In this document: piece after piece, positions 1-6,945 of the stretch
How the letters are laid out: every line of letters starts with the position of its first letter
Position numbering within the stretch: the first letter of the stretch is position 1
NCBI GenBank assembly: GCA_004558975.1
Contig: SFZB01000011.1
Span: 1 to 22,556, forward strand
Reading direction: 5' to 3'
DNA from: a bacterium
Lineage (GTDB): Bacteria; Bacillota; Clostridia; Oscillospirales; CAG-272
DNA length: 22,556 bases
Made by a program: the position numbers and the translations under genes
The notes under the pieces: model-generated
What the model saw: only the letters and a program-made list of their open reading frames with translations
Database searches by the model: none
What the model was told of the DNA's origin: nothing

Positions 1-8
1 CGATACAC

Positions 9-55
9 GCCCTGCCATCGCGCGCCGATCCTGCGCCGCGGGGCATTTTCTTTTT
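9..55 (+). terminator. possible terminator of a gene left of the window
   Basis: GCCCTGC at 9-15 can pair with GCGGGGC at 38-44 (six Watson-Crick pairs and one T-G wobble) across a 22-nt loop, followed by ATTTTCTTTTT. The T tract is on the plus strand, so it would end a rightward transcript entering from outside the window. The large loop makes this weak. Apart from this, bases 1-93 show only T-rich non-coding sequence. Confidence 0.25.
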
Positions 56-93
56 ACTGTTTTTCTTTTTTACCTTTATCGTTTTCCCCCGCG

Positions 94-636
94 TCACAGC
101 GCCGTCTGCAAAAGGAATGCCCGCCCGAGGATTTCAAGCCGGCGGCGCTCTTCTCCCGCGAAGACCATCGGCGGGAACGCCGGATTGGATGCCCAAAGGA
201 CAACGGAATCACCCGCGGCACTGACCGTCATGCGACGCAGTACCGTCACGCCGTCAATCTGCACGGCATAGATGCCGCCCTCGCCACCGTCAGCCCCTCG
301 CCGTACATAAACAGTGTCCCGCTCGAGGATCCTGTCTCCGGACATGGCGTCGTCCATCGCGGTCACGGTGAGATCCGCCCCCTCGTCGATGAGCGCCGCA
401 CTTGCCTGCCCGAGCGTCTCGGGGAGAGCGGGCTCCTCTCCCCAGCCGAGCAGTTCCGCCGGCGGACACAGGAGCGCCGCCGCGAGCGCCTCCACCTTAT
501 CGTAGGGCGGAGTCTGTATGATACCGCTCTCGTAGCGGTAAATGGTCTGCCTCGTCGTGCCGACGGCGGCGGCGAGCGCCTCCATCGTCAGGTGTGCCGC
601 GCGCCTTTTTTGTCGCAAAATCTCTCCGAACGCCAT
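94..636 (-). CDS. phage repressor, XRE helix-turn-helix plus degenerate LexA/S24 domain
   Basis: A 180-aa protein. Residues about 5-62 form an XRE helix-turn-helix (LRQKRRAAHLTMEALAAAVG, then TTRQTIYRYESG). Residues about 80-180 have the LexA/CI C-terminal layout: the loop MDDAMSGDRI, the strand VYVRR, VTVLRRM, the ASNPAFPP turn and a closing LGRAF strand. In active S24 peptidases the nucleophile sits in a (G/D)DSM motif and the general base is a Lys in an LKR motif. Here these read DDAM (Ala97) and LRR (Arg134), so both catalytic positions look lost. The fold should still dimerise and bind operators. The start is supported by AAAGGTGA seven nt upstream and a consensus promoter. It diverges from the early operon, as expected of a CI-type lysogeny repressor. 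It is less likely a host regulator, given its neighbours. Confidence 0.85.
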   Translation of the reverse strand: MAFGEILRQKRRAAHLTMEALAAAVGTTRQTIYRYESGIIQTPPYDKVEALAAALLCPPAELLGWGEEPALPETLGQASAALIDEGADLTVTAMDDAMSGDRILERDTVYVRRGADGGEGGIYAVQIDGVTVLRRMTVSAAGDSVVLWASNPAFPPMVFAGEERRRLEILGRAFLLQTAL

Positions 637-668
637 GACTTGTCACCTTTCGCGTTACATTTTACATC

Positions 669-697
669 AGTATAACGCATTCCCGCAGATTTTTCAA
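669..697 (-). promoter_or_regulatory. repressor promoter (sigma-A type)
   Basis: Read on the minus strand: TTGAAA (692-697), a 17-nt spacer and TATACT (669-674), about 33 nt upstream of the repressor start codon. Both boxes are near consensus. Confidence 0.75.
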
Positions 698-729
698 CAT
701 TTTTCTTCATTTTCCGACATTTCCGTCAC

Positions 730-759
730 TTGACAGGGTGACTTCCGGCGTGCTACCAT
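730..759 (+). promoter_or_regulatory. early-operon promoter
   Basis: A perfect TTGACA at 730-735, an 18-nt spacer and TACCAT at 754-759. It is back to back with the repressor promoter, the -35 boxes being about 32 bp apart. The tract between them contains a short direct repeat, TTCCGACA / TTCCGTCA (712-729), a plausible but unproven operator. Confidence 0.6.
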
Positions 760-798
760 AACATTACCAAGTGCAGATGACTCCCTGTTTGCTTGGAT

Positions 799-898
799 GT
801 CCGAGCCCTCGCCCCGCCCCCGGCGAGCATCCCTCCGGACGGGCGCGTTGCCCCCGTTGGCACTTCTCCGACGCGCCGCCGCGCCGTCCCGTGACGGC
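799..898 (+). other. structured 5' leader of the early operon
   Basis: About 165 nt separate the promoter from the first credible start codon. The leader holds a nested hairpin (GTCCG 799-803 with CGGAC 836-840, enclosing CTCGCC 808-813 with GGCGAG 822-827) and a small CCGTC/GACGG hairpin near 885-898. An in-frame ATG at 797 would begin translation inside this structure, but it has no ribosome-binding site. No known riboswitch family is recognised. Confidence 0.35.
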
Positions 899-928
899 GA
901 TTCAAACACAACGAGAAAGGAACGAATC

Positions 929-1231
929 ATGTTACACACCATTGTAAATGACAGGGGCGAACCGATTCCTTGGAGAGACCCCATTGATATCCGCACTGAC
1001 CTGACGGCACTTTCCAAGTCTATCGCCACCGCACGGGAGCGGTACGCAGCGTTGGAGGTCGCGCGGGACCTCCTGCGGACGTATCGGCGCGACGAGGCGA
1101 CTGCCGAGGCGTTCGACGCGCTGGTGGAGAGCGCACGGACGACGCTCGGCGAAATTGCGACCGGTGCAGAGCGGCTCACGGAACTGCAGAAGGAGATGAG
1201 AGATACCCTATGTCTTATACAAAGGATGTAA
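929..1231 (+). CDS. small coiled-coil early phage protein, unknown function
   Basis: A 100-aa protein beginning MLHTIVNDRGEPIPW. The ATG at 929 is preferred over an in-frame ATG at 797 because AGAAAGGA sits 7 nt upstream of it, and the extra 44 residues of the longer form are Arg/Pro-rich leader sequence. Residues about 25-95 look helical, with heptad-like Leu/Ala spacing (LTALSKSIATARERYAALE), suggesting a short coiled coil. It is the first gene of the early operon. It has no helix-turn-helix, so it is not an obvious Cro. Its last 22 nt overlap the next gene, implying coupled translation. I do not recognise the family. Confidence 0.7.
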   Translation: MLHTIVNDRGEPIPWRDPIDIRTDLTALSKSIATARERYAALEVARDLLRTYRRDEATAEAFDALVESARTTLGEIATGAERLTELQKEMRDTLCLIQRM

Positions 1232-1515
1232 GGGGCTTCTCCATGTATCCCACCTACCGCGCATCTCTCGCGCTGCTCTCGGACGACGAGCGCGGCAAAC
1301 TGCTGATGTCTCTCTTTGATTACTACGACGGGCGGGATACCTCCGGGAACCTGCCGCCCGCGGCACAAATGGCATTTGCCTTCATCTCGGCACGCATGGA
1401 ACAGGACCGATCCCTCTACCGCAGCCGCTGTGAGACCAACCGGGAGAACGCGTCGAAGCGCTGGCCGGTGCGTCGCGAGCGCGAAAGCGCGCCACAGGGC
1501 GAGGAGGCTGGCTAG
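1210..1515 (+). CDS. DUF6291-like phage protein
   Basis: A 101-aa protein, MSYTKDVRGFSMYPTYRA. It shows the DUF6291 pattern of clostridial phages: an N-terminal segment leading to LSDDERGKLLMSLFDYYDG, a PPAAQMAFAFISARMEQD block, and a basic tail where N-ENASKRW matches the K-N-A--RW ending of the family. The function of DUF6291 is not established; members lie in early or replication modules of Firmicute phages. Its start overlaps the previous gene by 22 nt, and GGAGATGAG in the end of that gene provides the ribosome-binding site. An AGGAGG near its own stop codon (1502-1507) seems to serve the following reading frame. Confidence 0.75.
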   Translation: MSYTKDVRGFSMYPTYRASLALLSDDERGKLLMSLFDYYDGRDTSGNLPPAAQMAFAFISARMEQDRSLYRSRCETNRENASKRWPVRRERESAPQGEEAG

Positions 1516-1520
1516 GCACA

Positions 1521-1841
1521 CTGGACCGCAGTATCGAGCATCTCGTCATCGCCTACTGCGAGGACTATGACCGGCGGGAACGCGCCCTGACCGCCCCCGA
1601 GACGGACGATGACACGCGCGACCTCTACCGCCACCTGAACCGCGCCATTGACGACGCGCTCGACACCTCCCTCTCTTCACTTGCCCCGGATGCCCGCGTT
1701 GCCATGCGACAGGACATTGCCTGTCGGCGCGGGGCGACCTACAGCCCGCTCTATACCCTCTCTCCTGCCACCTATAAACGGTATAAACGACGGGCGAAAC
1801 TCCATATCGCACGCGGGCTCGGGCTCCTGCCCGAAGCCTGA
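1521..1841 (+). CDS. probable phage sigma-region-4-like regulator, non-AUG start or frameshifted
   Basis: This frame is open from 1434 to a TGA at 1839-1841. The coding-like part starts near 1521 (LDRSIEHLVIAYCEDYD) and ends LSPATYKRYKRRAKLHIARG. The closing LS-xTYKRYKR-A---IA--LGL block resembles the last helix of small phage transcription regulators of the ArpU/RinA/sigma-70 region 4 kind; this is inference from pattern. No ATG, GTG or TTG lies in frame near the expected start. The only candidate there is CTG at 1521, six bases after the previous stop, with AGGAGG 13 nt upstream. Alternatives are a frameshift joining it to the DUF6291 frame, or a lost start codon. As the last early gene it could be the activator of the late operon. 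The end is more certain than the start. Confidence 0.5.
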   Translation: MDRSIEHLVIAYCEDYDRRERALTAPETDDDTRDLYRHLNRAIDDALDTSLSSLAPDARVAMRQDIACRRGATYSPLYTLSPATYKRYKRRAKLHIARGLGLLPEA

Positions 1842-1875
1842 CCTGCGACCGCACCGACCGTCTTTCATCACCGAC

Positions 1876-1907
1876 GCCGCCCCGGACAAAACCGGGGCGG
1901 CACTTTT
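1876..1907 (+). terminator. terminator of the early operon
   Basis: A perfect 10-bp stem, GCCGCCCCGG (1876-1885) with CCGGGGCGGC (1892-1901), a 6-nt ACAAAA loop, then ACTTTT. It lies 35 nt after the last early stop codon. Confidence 0.8.
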
Positions 1908-2010
1908 CGTGTTCAGCCGCCGAGCGCCCGCTGTCTCGCTCCGGGAAATCACCCCGCGGAAAACGCTTTCCCGCACCGCGAAAACGCGAATCCCCCTCCC
2001 ACGCAAACAC

Positions 2011-2039
2011 AAAAACCGCCGAGGGGCGACCCTCGGCGG
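2011..2039 (-). terminator. terminator of the late (structural) operon
   Basis: A perfect 10-bp stem, CCGCCGAGGG (2016-2025) with CCCTCGGCGG (2030-2039), and a GCGA tetraloop. AAAAA at 2011-2015 becomes the U tract on the minus-strand transcript. It is 177 nt beyond the last late-operon stop codon at 2216. The bases between hold the other stem-loops and no gene. Confidence 0.8.
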
Positions 2040-2077
2040 CGGCACGGCGGAAAATATCCGTCACACCTTTTTTCTTT

Positions 2078-2100
2078 GCCTCCCCCGGGAGGCATTTTTT
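2078..2100 (+). terminator. second rightward terminator
   Basis: GCCTCC (2078-2083) pairs with GGAGGC (2088-2093) around a CCCG loop, followed by ATTTTTT. It backs up the terminator at 1876 and keeps early transcription from running antisense into the late genes. Confidence 0.75.
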
Positions 2101-2215
2101 CATTTGCGTCTCACGTCCTCACCCCATAGCGGCACACCGCCTCCGGCGGCGCGCGTTTAACGAGGAGTGCAAGGGCGCCCTGTCTCCCGACAGTCTCCCC
2201 TTGCGGGGCGCACGC

Positions 2216-3058
2216 TTACGCCGCCTTTGTCCCGGAGAGATACAGATCGAGGAGCGTGATCTTGGTCTCGAGGACGGTACTCTCCTCCGCCGCGACCGAC
2301 GACACCCCGGCGGCATACCCGCGTACCCCCGTCCATACGAGGGTGAAGATGCGGAGCAACCCCGCGATGACGAGCGGCAGAGTGAGGGTCTGCCCCTCCA
2401 GCGAGACGGCGACCGTCACAAAGGAGCCGAACACCATCGGGACGAGCGCCCGCAGGGCGCGCCGTGCGCGTGCCCCCGAGGCGGTGAGCGTCAGTCCGCG
2501 CCGTTCCCCACCGCTCCTTGTGAGGAGCATGGCGGCGTGCAGACGGAGTGGTTTCAGCCGCGCCGCCGCGCGGAGGGCACGGCGGCGCGCACGCGTGCGC
2601 GCCCGATACGCTTCCCTCGGCATGGTACCGTCACGGTAGCGGAAAAAGTCCTCTTCGCTCTCCCCGGCGGCGAACAGCAGACGACGGCGCGAGCGAGTGA
2701 GTTCCTCCGCCACATAGGCGGTGCAGAAGGTCTCGAGCCCCGTCCCGCTTTGCTCCCGTGCGCGGTCGCGCATCGCCTCGAATCGCTCGGAAAGCCCGAG
2801 GAACGCTTCCTCGGAGAGCCCCCGCTGACGCCCCGCGTCGAACATGGACGTGTACATGACGAAACAGGCGAATACGATCACCGCCGCCGTCATGGCGGTC
2901 TGCTCGATGGGGGCGGCGGTCAGGTGCATCTCGCAGAAGAGCACCGCCGATACGGCGAGGACGGTCAGTACCCCGACCCAGATACCCGCGTACCGTCGCG
3001 CCTCCGGGCGCAGACGCAGCCCGTCCGAAAACGGAAACGGATTGCCCTCACTCTTCAT
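2216..3058 (-). CDS. four-helix membrane protein, last gene of the late operon
   Basis: A 280-aa protein, MKSEGNPFPFSDGLR. Likely membrane helices are at about 23-42, 55-74, 203-220 and 226-244. Between the helix pairs is a roughly 125-residue cytoplasmic segment with a long Arg/Ala-rich helix (ARTRARRRALRAAARLKPLR, about 153-172). The start at 3058 has GGGGAGGA upstream and overlaps the preceding gene by 11 nt; an upstream extension to 3139 lacks a site and lies wholly inside that gene. I do not recognise the family. It follows the nozzle gene, where P22 and T7 encode ejection or internal virion proteins, so a role in genome delivery or lysis is possible but only inferred from position. It is too large and has too much soluble mass for a typical holin. 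Confidence 0.7.
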   Translation of the reverse strand: MKSEGNPFPFSDGLRLRPEARRYAGIWVGVLTVLAVSAVLFCEMHLTAAPIEQTAMTAAVIVFACFVMYTSMFDAGRQRGLSEEAFLGLSERFEAMRDRAREQSGTGLETFCTAYVAEELTRSRRRLLFAAGESEEDFFRYRDGTMPREAYRARTRARRRALRAAARLKPLRLHAAMLLTRSGGERRGLTLTASGARARRALRALVPMVFGSFVTVAVSLEGQTLTLPLVIAGLLRIFTLVWTGVRGYAAGVSSVAAEESTVLETKITLLDLYLSGTKAA

Positions 3059-3455
3059 GCGTGTCCTCCCCGCCACCGGTCGTAGTCCCGGCGGCGTGAT
3101 GATCTTCCCCCGCGGCCATCCGTTCGGCACGGCGCGCAAGGTAGAAGAAGAGTTCTCCGAGCAGCCCCGAGAGCGACCCGATGCACGCCACCGCGCGTAA
3201 GCCGTTGGCGATCCGCGCGAACAGCGTCAGTCCCACCCACAGAAGGAACCACATCTGCCAGGCAGAGGGCGACTTCATATAGTCGCGGATCACGCGGCGG
3301 AAGGGCAACAGGCAGAGGGCAAGCACGAGGATCGACAGCACGGAGAACGCACTCCCCCGCGAGGAGAACCACAAGGGAAAATAGCAGAGCGCCGTCACCG
3401 CCGGGGGAATCACCGCGAGACACAGCCCGATGATTTTATATACCCGTACCCGCAT
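3048..3455 (-). CDS. small membrane protein (possible holin or ejection component)
   Basis: A 135-aa protein, MRVRVYKIIGLCLAVIPPAV. Hydrophobic segments at about 7-29, 35-51, 66-82 and 86-106 predict three or four membrane helices. A short soluble C-terminus rich in Gly, Thr, His and acidic residues ends GGGEDTHEE. GGAGGAGGG sits 5 nt before the ATG at 3455, which overlaps the end of the previous gene by 20 nt, so the two are probably translationally coupled. Size and topology would suit a holin, but no lysin gene is nearby. The family is not recognised. Confidence 0.7.
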   Translation of the reverse strand: MRVRVYKIIGLCLAVIPPAVTALCYFPLWFSSRGSAFSVLSILVLALCLLPFRRVIRDYMKSPSAWQMWFLLWVGLTLFARIANGLRAVACIGSLSGLLGELFFYLARRAERMAAGEDHHAAGTTTGGGEDTHEE

Positions 3456-4173
3456 CGGTTCCCTCCTCCGGAGAGGCGACCGCCAGGAGCGCGGCATACC
3501 GCGCTCCCAGTTGTTCTTTGGCGTAGTCGGGCAGGTTCGCGGCGGAGAACACCCCGTAGAGCAGATCCGCCACCCCGCGCCAGAGCGTCTCCTCACGGGC
3601 GCGGTCGTCCTCCGCCGCGGCGAGTTTTTCTTCCAGCGCCGCCGCGCGGTCGCGGAGCGTCTCGGCAACGGCGAGAATCTGCTCTGCCCGCTCGATGAGC
3701 GGCGCCGCCCCGTCGAGGAAGGAACCGATCTTGTTCCCGGTGTCCTCCGACACCTCGAGCGCCTGCCGCCCGAAGTTCTCGGTCGAGCGCGTCACGCAGT
3801 CGAGCCCGCGGCACAGCGCGGGGAGGAACCCGAGCTTGTAGCCGCACATCAGAGCGAGCGAGCCGACCAGCGTCAGGGCGGAAAAGATTTCTCCGACGTG
3901 TTCCTCAAAAAACGCTGCAATCCGTCCTCCCACGGTCGCCCGCGCGGCGATGTCCGTCTCGGCATCACCGGGTGTCGCCGTGTTTCCGGGCGTCTCCCCG
4001 TCCCCCGATGCGGTATTGTTTCCCGTCTCTGTCCCGCCTGCGATGTCTCCCGCCGATGCCCCGTCGGCGGCATTTTCCCCTGTCGGCACCTCCGTCTCTT
4101 CGGCGGCAACGCCAAGGGCGAGCAGGGCAAAGAGCAGGAGCAAGACCGTAAGACCTATCAAAAACCGTTTCAT
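3436..4173 (-). CDS. exported membrane-anchored coiled-coil protein of the late operon
   Basis: A 245-aa protein. Residues 1-24 are a clear signal sequence (MKRFLIGLTVLLLLFALLAL, then GVAAE with a plausible AxA-type cleavage site). Residues 25-75 are a low-complexity Gly/Asp/Thr/Glu linker. A hydrophobic helix follows at about 96-122, then an amphipathic region at about 140-190 with heptad character (LRDRAAALEEKLAAAEDD). AAAGGA lies 7 nt before the ATG. The gene follows the nozzle gene by 12 nt. A signal peptide on a late phage product is unusual and suggests action at the host membrane or cell surface. No enzymatic motif is seen. Function unknown. Confidence 0.72.
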   Translation of the reverse strand: MKRFLIGLTVLLLLFALLALGVAAEETEVPTGENAADGASAGDIAGGTETGNNTASGDGETPGNTATPGDAETDIAARATVGGRIAAFFEEHVGEIFSALTLVGSLALMCGYKLGFLPALCRGLDCVTRSTENFGRQALEVSEDTGNKIGSFLDGAAPLIERAEQILAVAETLRDRAAALEEKLAAAEDDRAREETLWRGVADLLYGVFSAANLPDYAKEQLGARYAALLAVASPEEGTDAGTGI

Positions 4174-4185
4174 AGTATTCCTTTC

Positions 4186-6933
4186 TTATTTGTTCTTTAC
4201 CTTCCCGGCGACCTGCCAGGAGTAAGCGATCCTGTGCAGGGCGATCGGCGATGCGTAGGCGCGGACATACATACGATACTGCTTGCCGACCCACTTGCGG
4301 CTCCGCTCGCGGAGTGCGAGGATCGAGAGCCCGCCGGCGCCGAAGCCGACCGTCCGAAAGTCCAGCGCGTCAAACACAACGCCGTCGCCTGTGGCGACCT
4401 GTCCGCGCTCGGTCGTGTAGTACGACCCGTGGCTGACGCGCACGTCCAGCGCCGTCCCGGCGCCCGCACGCATTTCGGCAATCGCCGTGTTCCGCACCGT
4501 CCGTTTGGTATAGTTCGGTACCCCGCAGAGGTCGAGCCCGGTCTCGAACCCGGCGGGATACGGGTGCCCGCCGAAGGAGTAATACTCGCGCGGGATTCCG
4601 CCGCCCGGGCGGCGTTTGTCGGTGTTGACGACGAAGAGTTGTCCGTTCGCCGCGCCGAAAAAAAGCTTGCCCCCGAGGGCGGCGAGCGCCGTCGGCGCGG
4701 AGAACGTCCCGCCGAACCGCTCCCCCGTTTTTTCGACGAGATACAGGTTCGGCTCCGTCCCCTCGGCAACATAGGAGAACGTTTCGCCCCCCTCCCCCGT
4801 CACGGTCGTCACGCTTTGGTAGACCGTCGCATAGGTTTCCTCCGTCGCCCCGCCGGGGAGCGCCCCCGGCGCCGGGTGGATGGTGAGCGTGCGCTCGATG
4901 CCGCCGTACGTCACGGTCGGCATTTCCCCCGCGTCATACCCCGCCGCGTACCGAAAGACGGGCAAGTCGCCGGTATAGCCGCCGACGCCGGTCAGCCGGT
5001 ACCACTCGTACTCGACCCCCTCCGCCGTGCGGGCACGGCGGCGTCCGTCCGCGAGGTACGCCTCACCGTCCGGGTACAGCAGCAGATAGTAACCGTCAAA
5101 CACTGCGGCGAGCGGCTTCTGCCCCGCCTTGGCGGCGAGGGCGGCGTCGATCAGCGTCGAGCGGTGCAGTACCACGCGGGAGGCATTCAGGCTCTCGCAC
5201 CCGATGCTCTCGACCCCGCCGCCCGAGAGGTAAACGGGATCGCCCGAGAAATGCAGAGCGCCGCCGATACAGGTGTTGCCCGCAAGCGTCTGACGGAGTA
5301 TATAAATGCGCGGGAGGAGATCTTCGCCGGTGTCCTTGCCCCCGAAGAGCAGGACGCTCCCCTCACTGCCGTCTCCGCCCTTGCACACGGCGAGATGCGA
5401 GACGGTCGGGAGCAGGGCTGTAACCGGGCTTTGCCCCTCCCCCGCGTTCCAGAAATTCAGTACCCCGACGTAGGCAGGGTTCACGGCGCCCGAACGGTCG
5501 CGCCCGGCGTAAAACACCGTGTTCGGCAGCGCCGGATTCCCCGCGAAGAACACCCGCCCGTCCCAGAGGCAGGCGAGGGTCGTATGCGCCACGGTGTCGG
5601 ACGCCGTACCCGTATAGCCGGGATTTGCCCCGCTGACGTCGGGATGCGCCGTACAGACACGGAAGCTGTCGGCTTTCAAGCGTACCCGCACGGCAATCAG
5701 TTTCCCCGTCAGATCTTCTCCGCTCTGGCTCCGCAGAATAACGCCGGTCACGAGCCCGCCGCGTTCCTCCGTGAAGTACCGCCCGCTCGCCGCGGTGACG
5801 GCGGTGCCGTCCACCGTGACGGACATGAGCTCCACAACCGGGTCGAGGAGCGGGAACGCACAGAACTGCACAGGGTAAGTCGTGACATAGCTCTTTGTCG
5901 CCGCGGTCAATACATCGTTTCCGGCGGCGACCGTGACCGCCTCCCAGTAACTGCCCGACTCGCCGTGGCATACGACGCTGCCGAGCGTCACCGAGGCAAA
6001 CGCCTGCTCCCGCACGGTGCGGAGCCCCGCACCGAGGACGAGCTTCGTCAGCGGACGGTTCTTGAATGCGTAAAGCCCGATCTGGGTCATGCTGTCCGGC
6101 AGGACGACCTCGGTCATCGCGCCGCTGCCGAGGCAGGCGTAATTGCCGAGCGTCTCCACCCCCTCCGAGACATAAAGGTGCGTGACGGCGCGGAACGCGA
6201 AAGCGTTCTTTCCGACAGCGGTCACCCGGAAGGCGCGGCCGCCGATCTCGACCGTGGAGGGCACATACACGGCGCCCTCATACCCGTCGGCGAGTCCGCT
6301 GACCTCACAGGTGGCGTCGGCGTCCGACGTCACCCGATACCGCAACTCGGGCGTACCGTGGCTGAACGCGCCGAGGTTCCGCACCCGGTACTGCACGTCC
6401 GCGTAGTCCGAGAGCAGATTGCGCTGTTCATACGGTTCTCCGTCCAGATACGTCAGGGGAATATACCCGTTCTGCACCCGGGAGAGGCAAAACCCCTCCT
6501 CCGTATGCCGGATCACATAGTATCCCACTCCGTCGAGGAGATACAGCGCCTCCCCGAACGTGAAGGCGACCGACGGCGCGTCGGCGACCTTCCCGGCGCT
6601 GCCCGTGACCACGGTGAGGGTCGCGAGCGTCATGCCGTCCGTCTCCTGAAAGGGCGCGACATAAATTCGTCTGCCTGCGTGGACGAAGAGGTACGCCACC
6701 CCGCCCGCGAGCAGTCGGTACACGCCGTGTATCGCGCCACTAAGCGTCGCAAGGCATCGGAATCCGGGAAACGTCTCGAGCAGGCTCCCCTCGCCCCCGG
6801 CGTAGTCCCGCCACAGGTTTTCGAGTTTCGTAAAGCGGTTGGGCGCGACGCCGGAGGGCGGGTGCGCCGTGTCCAGCCCGCCGAAGTCCTCCAGGACACG
6901 CGTGTAGACCGTGTTCGTCTGTTTTCCGCTCAT
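4186..6933 (-). CDS. tail nozzle / DNA stabilisation-like protein with inserted BspA leucine-rich repeats
   Basis: A 915-aa protein. The N-terminus (FGGLDTAHPP, then NLWRDYAGGEGSLLETFPGF) has the 'GGLNT...N...G.L..RPGF' signature of podoviral tail proteins of the P22 gp10/T7 gp12 nozzle kind. Residues 40-195 and 350-915 are strand-rich repeats consistent with a beta-propeller. Residues about 196-348 are a self-contained BspA-type LRR_5 domain: VPSTVEIGGRAFRVTAVGKN, VLPDSMTQIGLYAFKN, and the usual cap YWEAVTVAAGND. Such LRR domains are common on Firmicute cell-surface proteins and would be a guest domain here. The protein probably closes the portal channel and may bind the host surface. It starts 12 nt after the adaptor gene. 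The C-terminal 100 residues (ERSRKWVGKQYRMYVRAYAS) resemble the end of the nozzle family. Confidence 0.72.
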   Translation of the reverse strand: MSGKQTNTVYTRVLEDFGGLDTAHPPSGVAPNRFTKLENLWRDYAGGEGSLLETFPGFRCLATLSGAIHGVYRLLAGGVAYLFVHAGRRIYVAPFQETDGMTLATLTVVTGSAGKVADAPSVAFTFGEALYLLDGVGYYVIRHTEEGFCLSRVQNGYIPLTYLDGEPYEQRNLLSDYADVQYRVRNLGAFSHGTPELRYRVTSDADATCEVSGLADGYEGAVYVPSTVEIGGRAFRVTAVGKNAFAFRAVTHLYVSEGVETLGNYACLGSGAMTEVVLPDSMTQIGLYAFKNRPLTKLVLGAGLRTVREQAFASVTLGSVVCHGESGSYWEAVTVAAGNDVLTAATKSYVTTYPVQFCAFPLLDPVVELMSVTVDGTAVTAASGRYFTEERGGLVTGVILRSQSGEDLTGKLIAVRVRLKADSFRVCTAHPDVSGANPGYTGTASDTVAHTTLACLWDGRVFFAGNPALPNTVFYAGRDRSGAVNPAYVGVLNFWNAGEGQSPVTALLPTVSHLAVCKGGDGSEGSVLLFGGKDTGEDLLPRIYILRQTLAGNTCIGGALHFSGDPVYLSGGGVESIGCESLNASRVVLHRSTLIDAALAAKAGQKPLAAVFDGYYLLLYPDGEAYLADGRRRARTAEGVEYEWYRLTGVGGYTGDLPVFRYAAGYDAGEMPTVTYGGIERTLTIHPAPGALPGGATEETYATVYQSVTTVTGEGGETFSYVAEGTEPNLYLVEKTGERFGGTFSAPTALAALGGKLFFGAANGQLFVVNTDKRRPGGGIPREYYSFGGHPYPAGFETGLDLCGVPNYTKRTVRNTAIAEMRAGAGTALDVRVSHGSYYTTERGQVATGDGVVFDALDFRTVGFGAGGLSILALRERSRKWVGKQYRMYVRAYASPIALHRIAYSWQVAGKVKNK

Positions 6934-6945
6934 ACCGTCACCGCC

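Noticed and set aside
797..928. N-terminal extension of the first early gene from an ATG at 797
   Set aside because: No ribosome-binding site, Arg/Pro-rich translation and overlap with leader hairpins; the ATG at 929 has a clear site.
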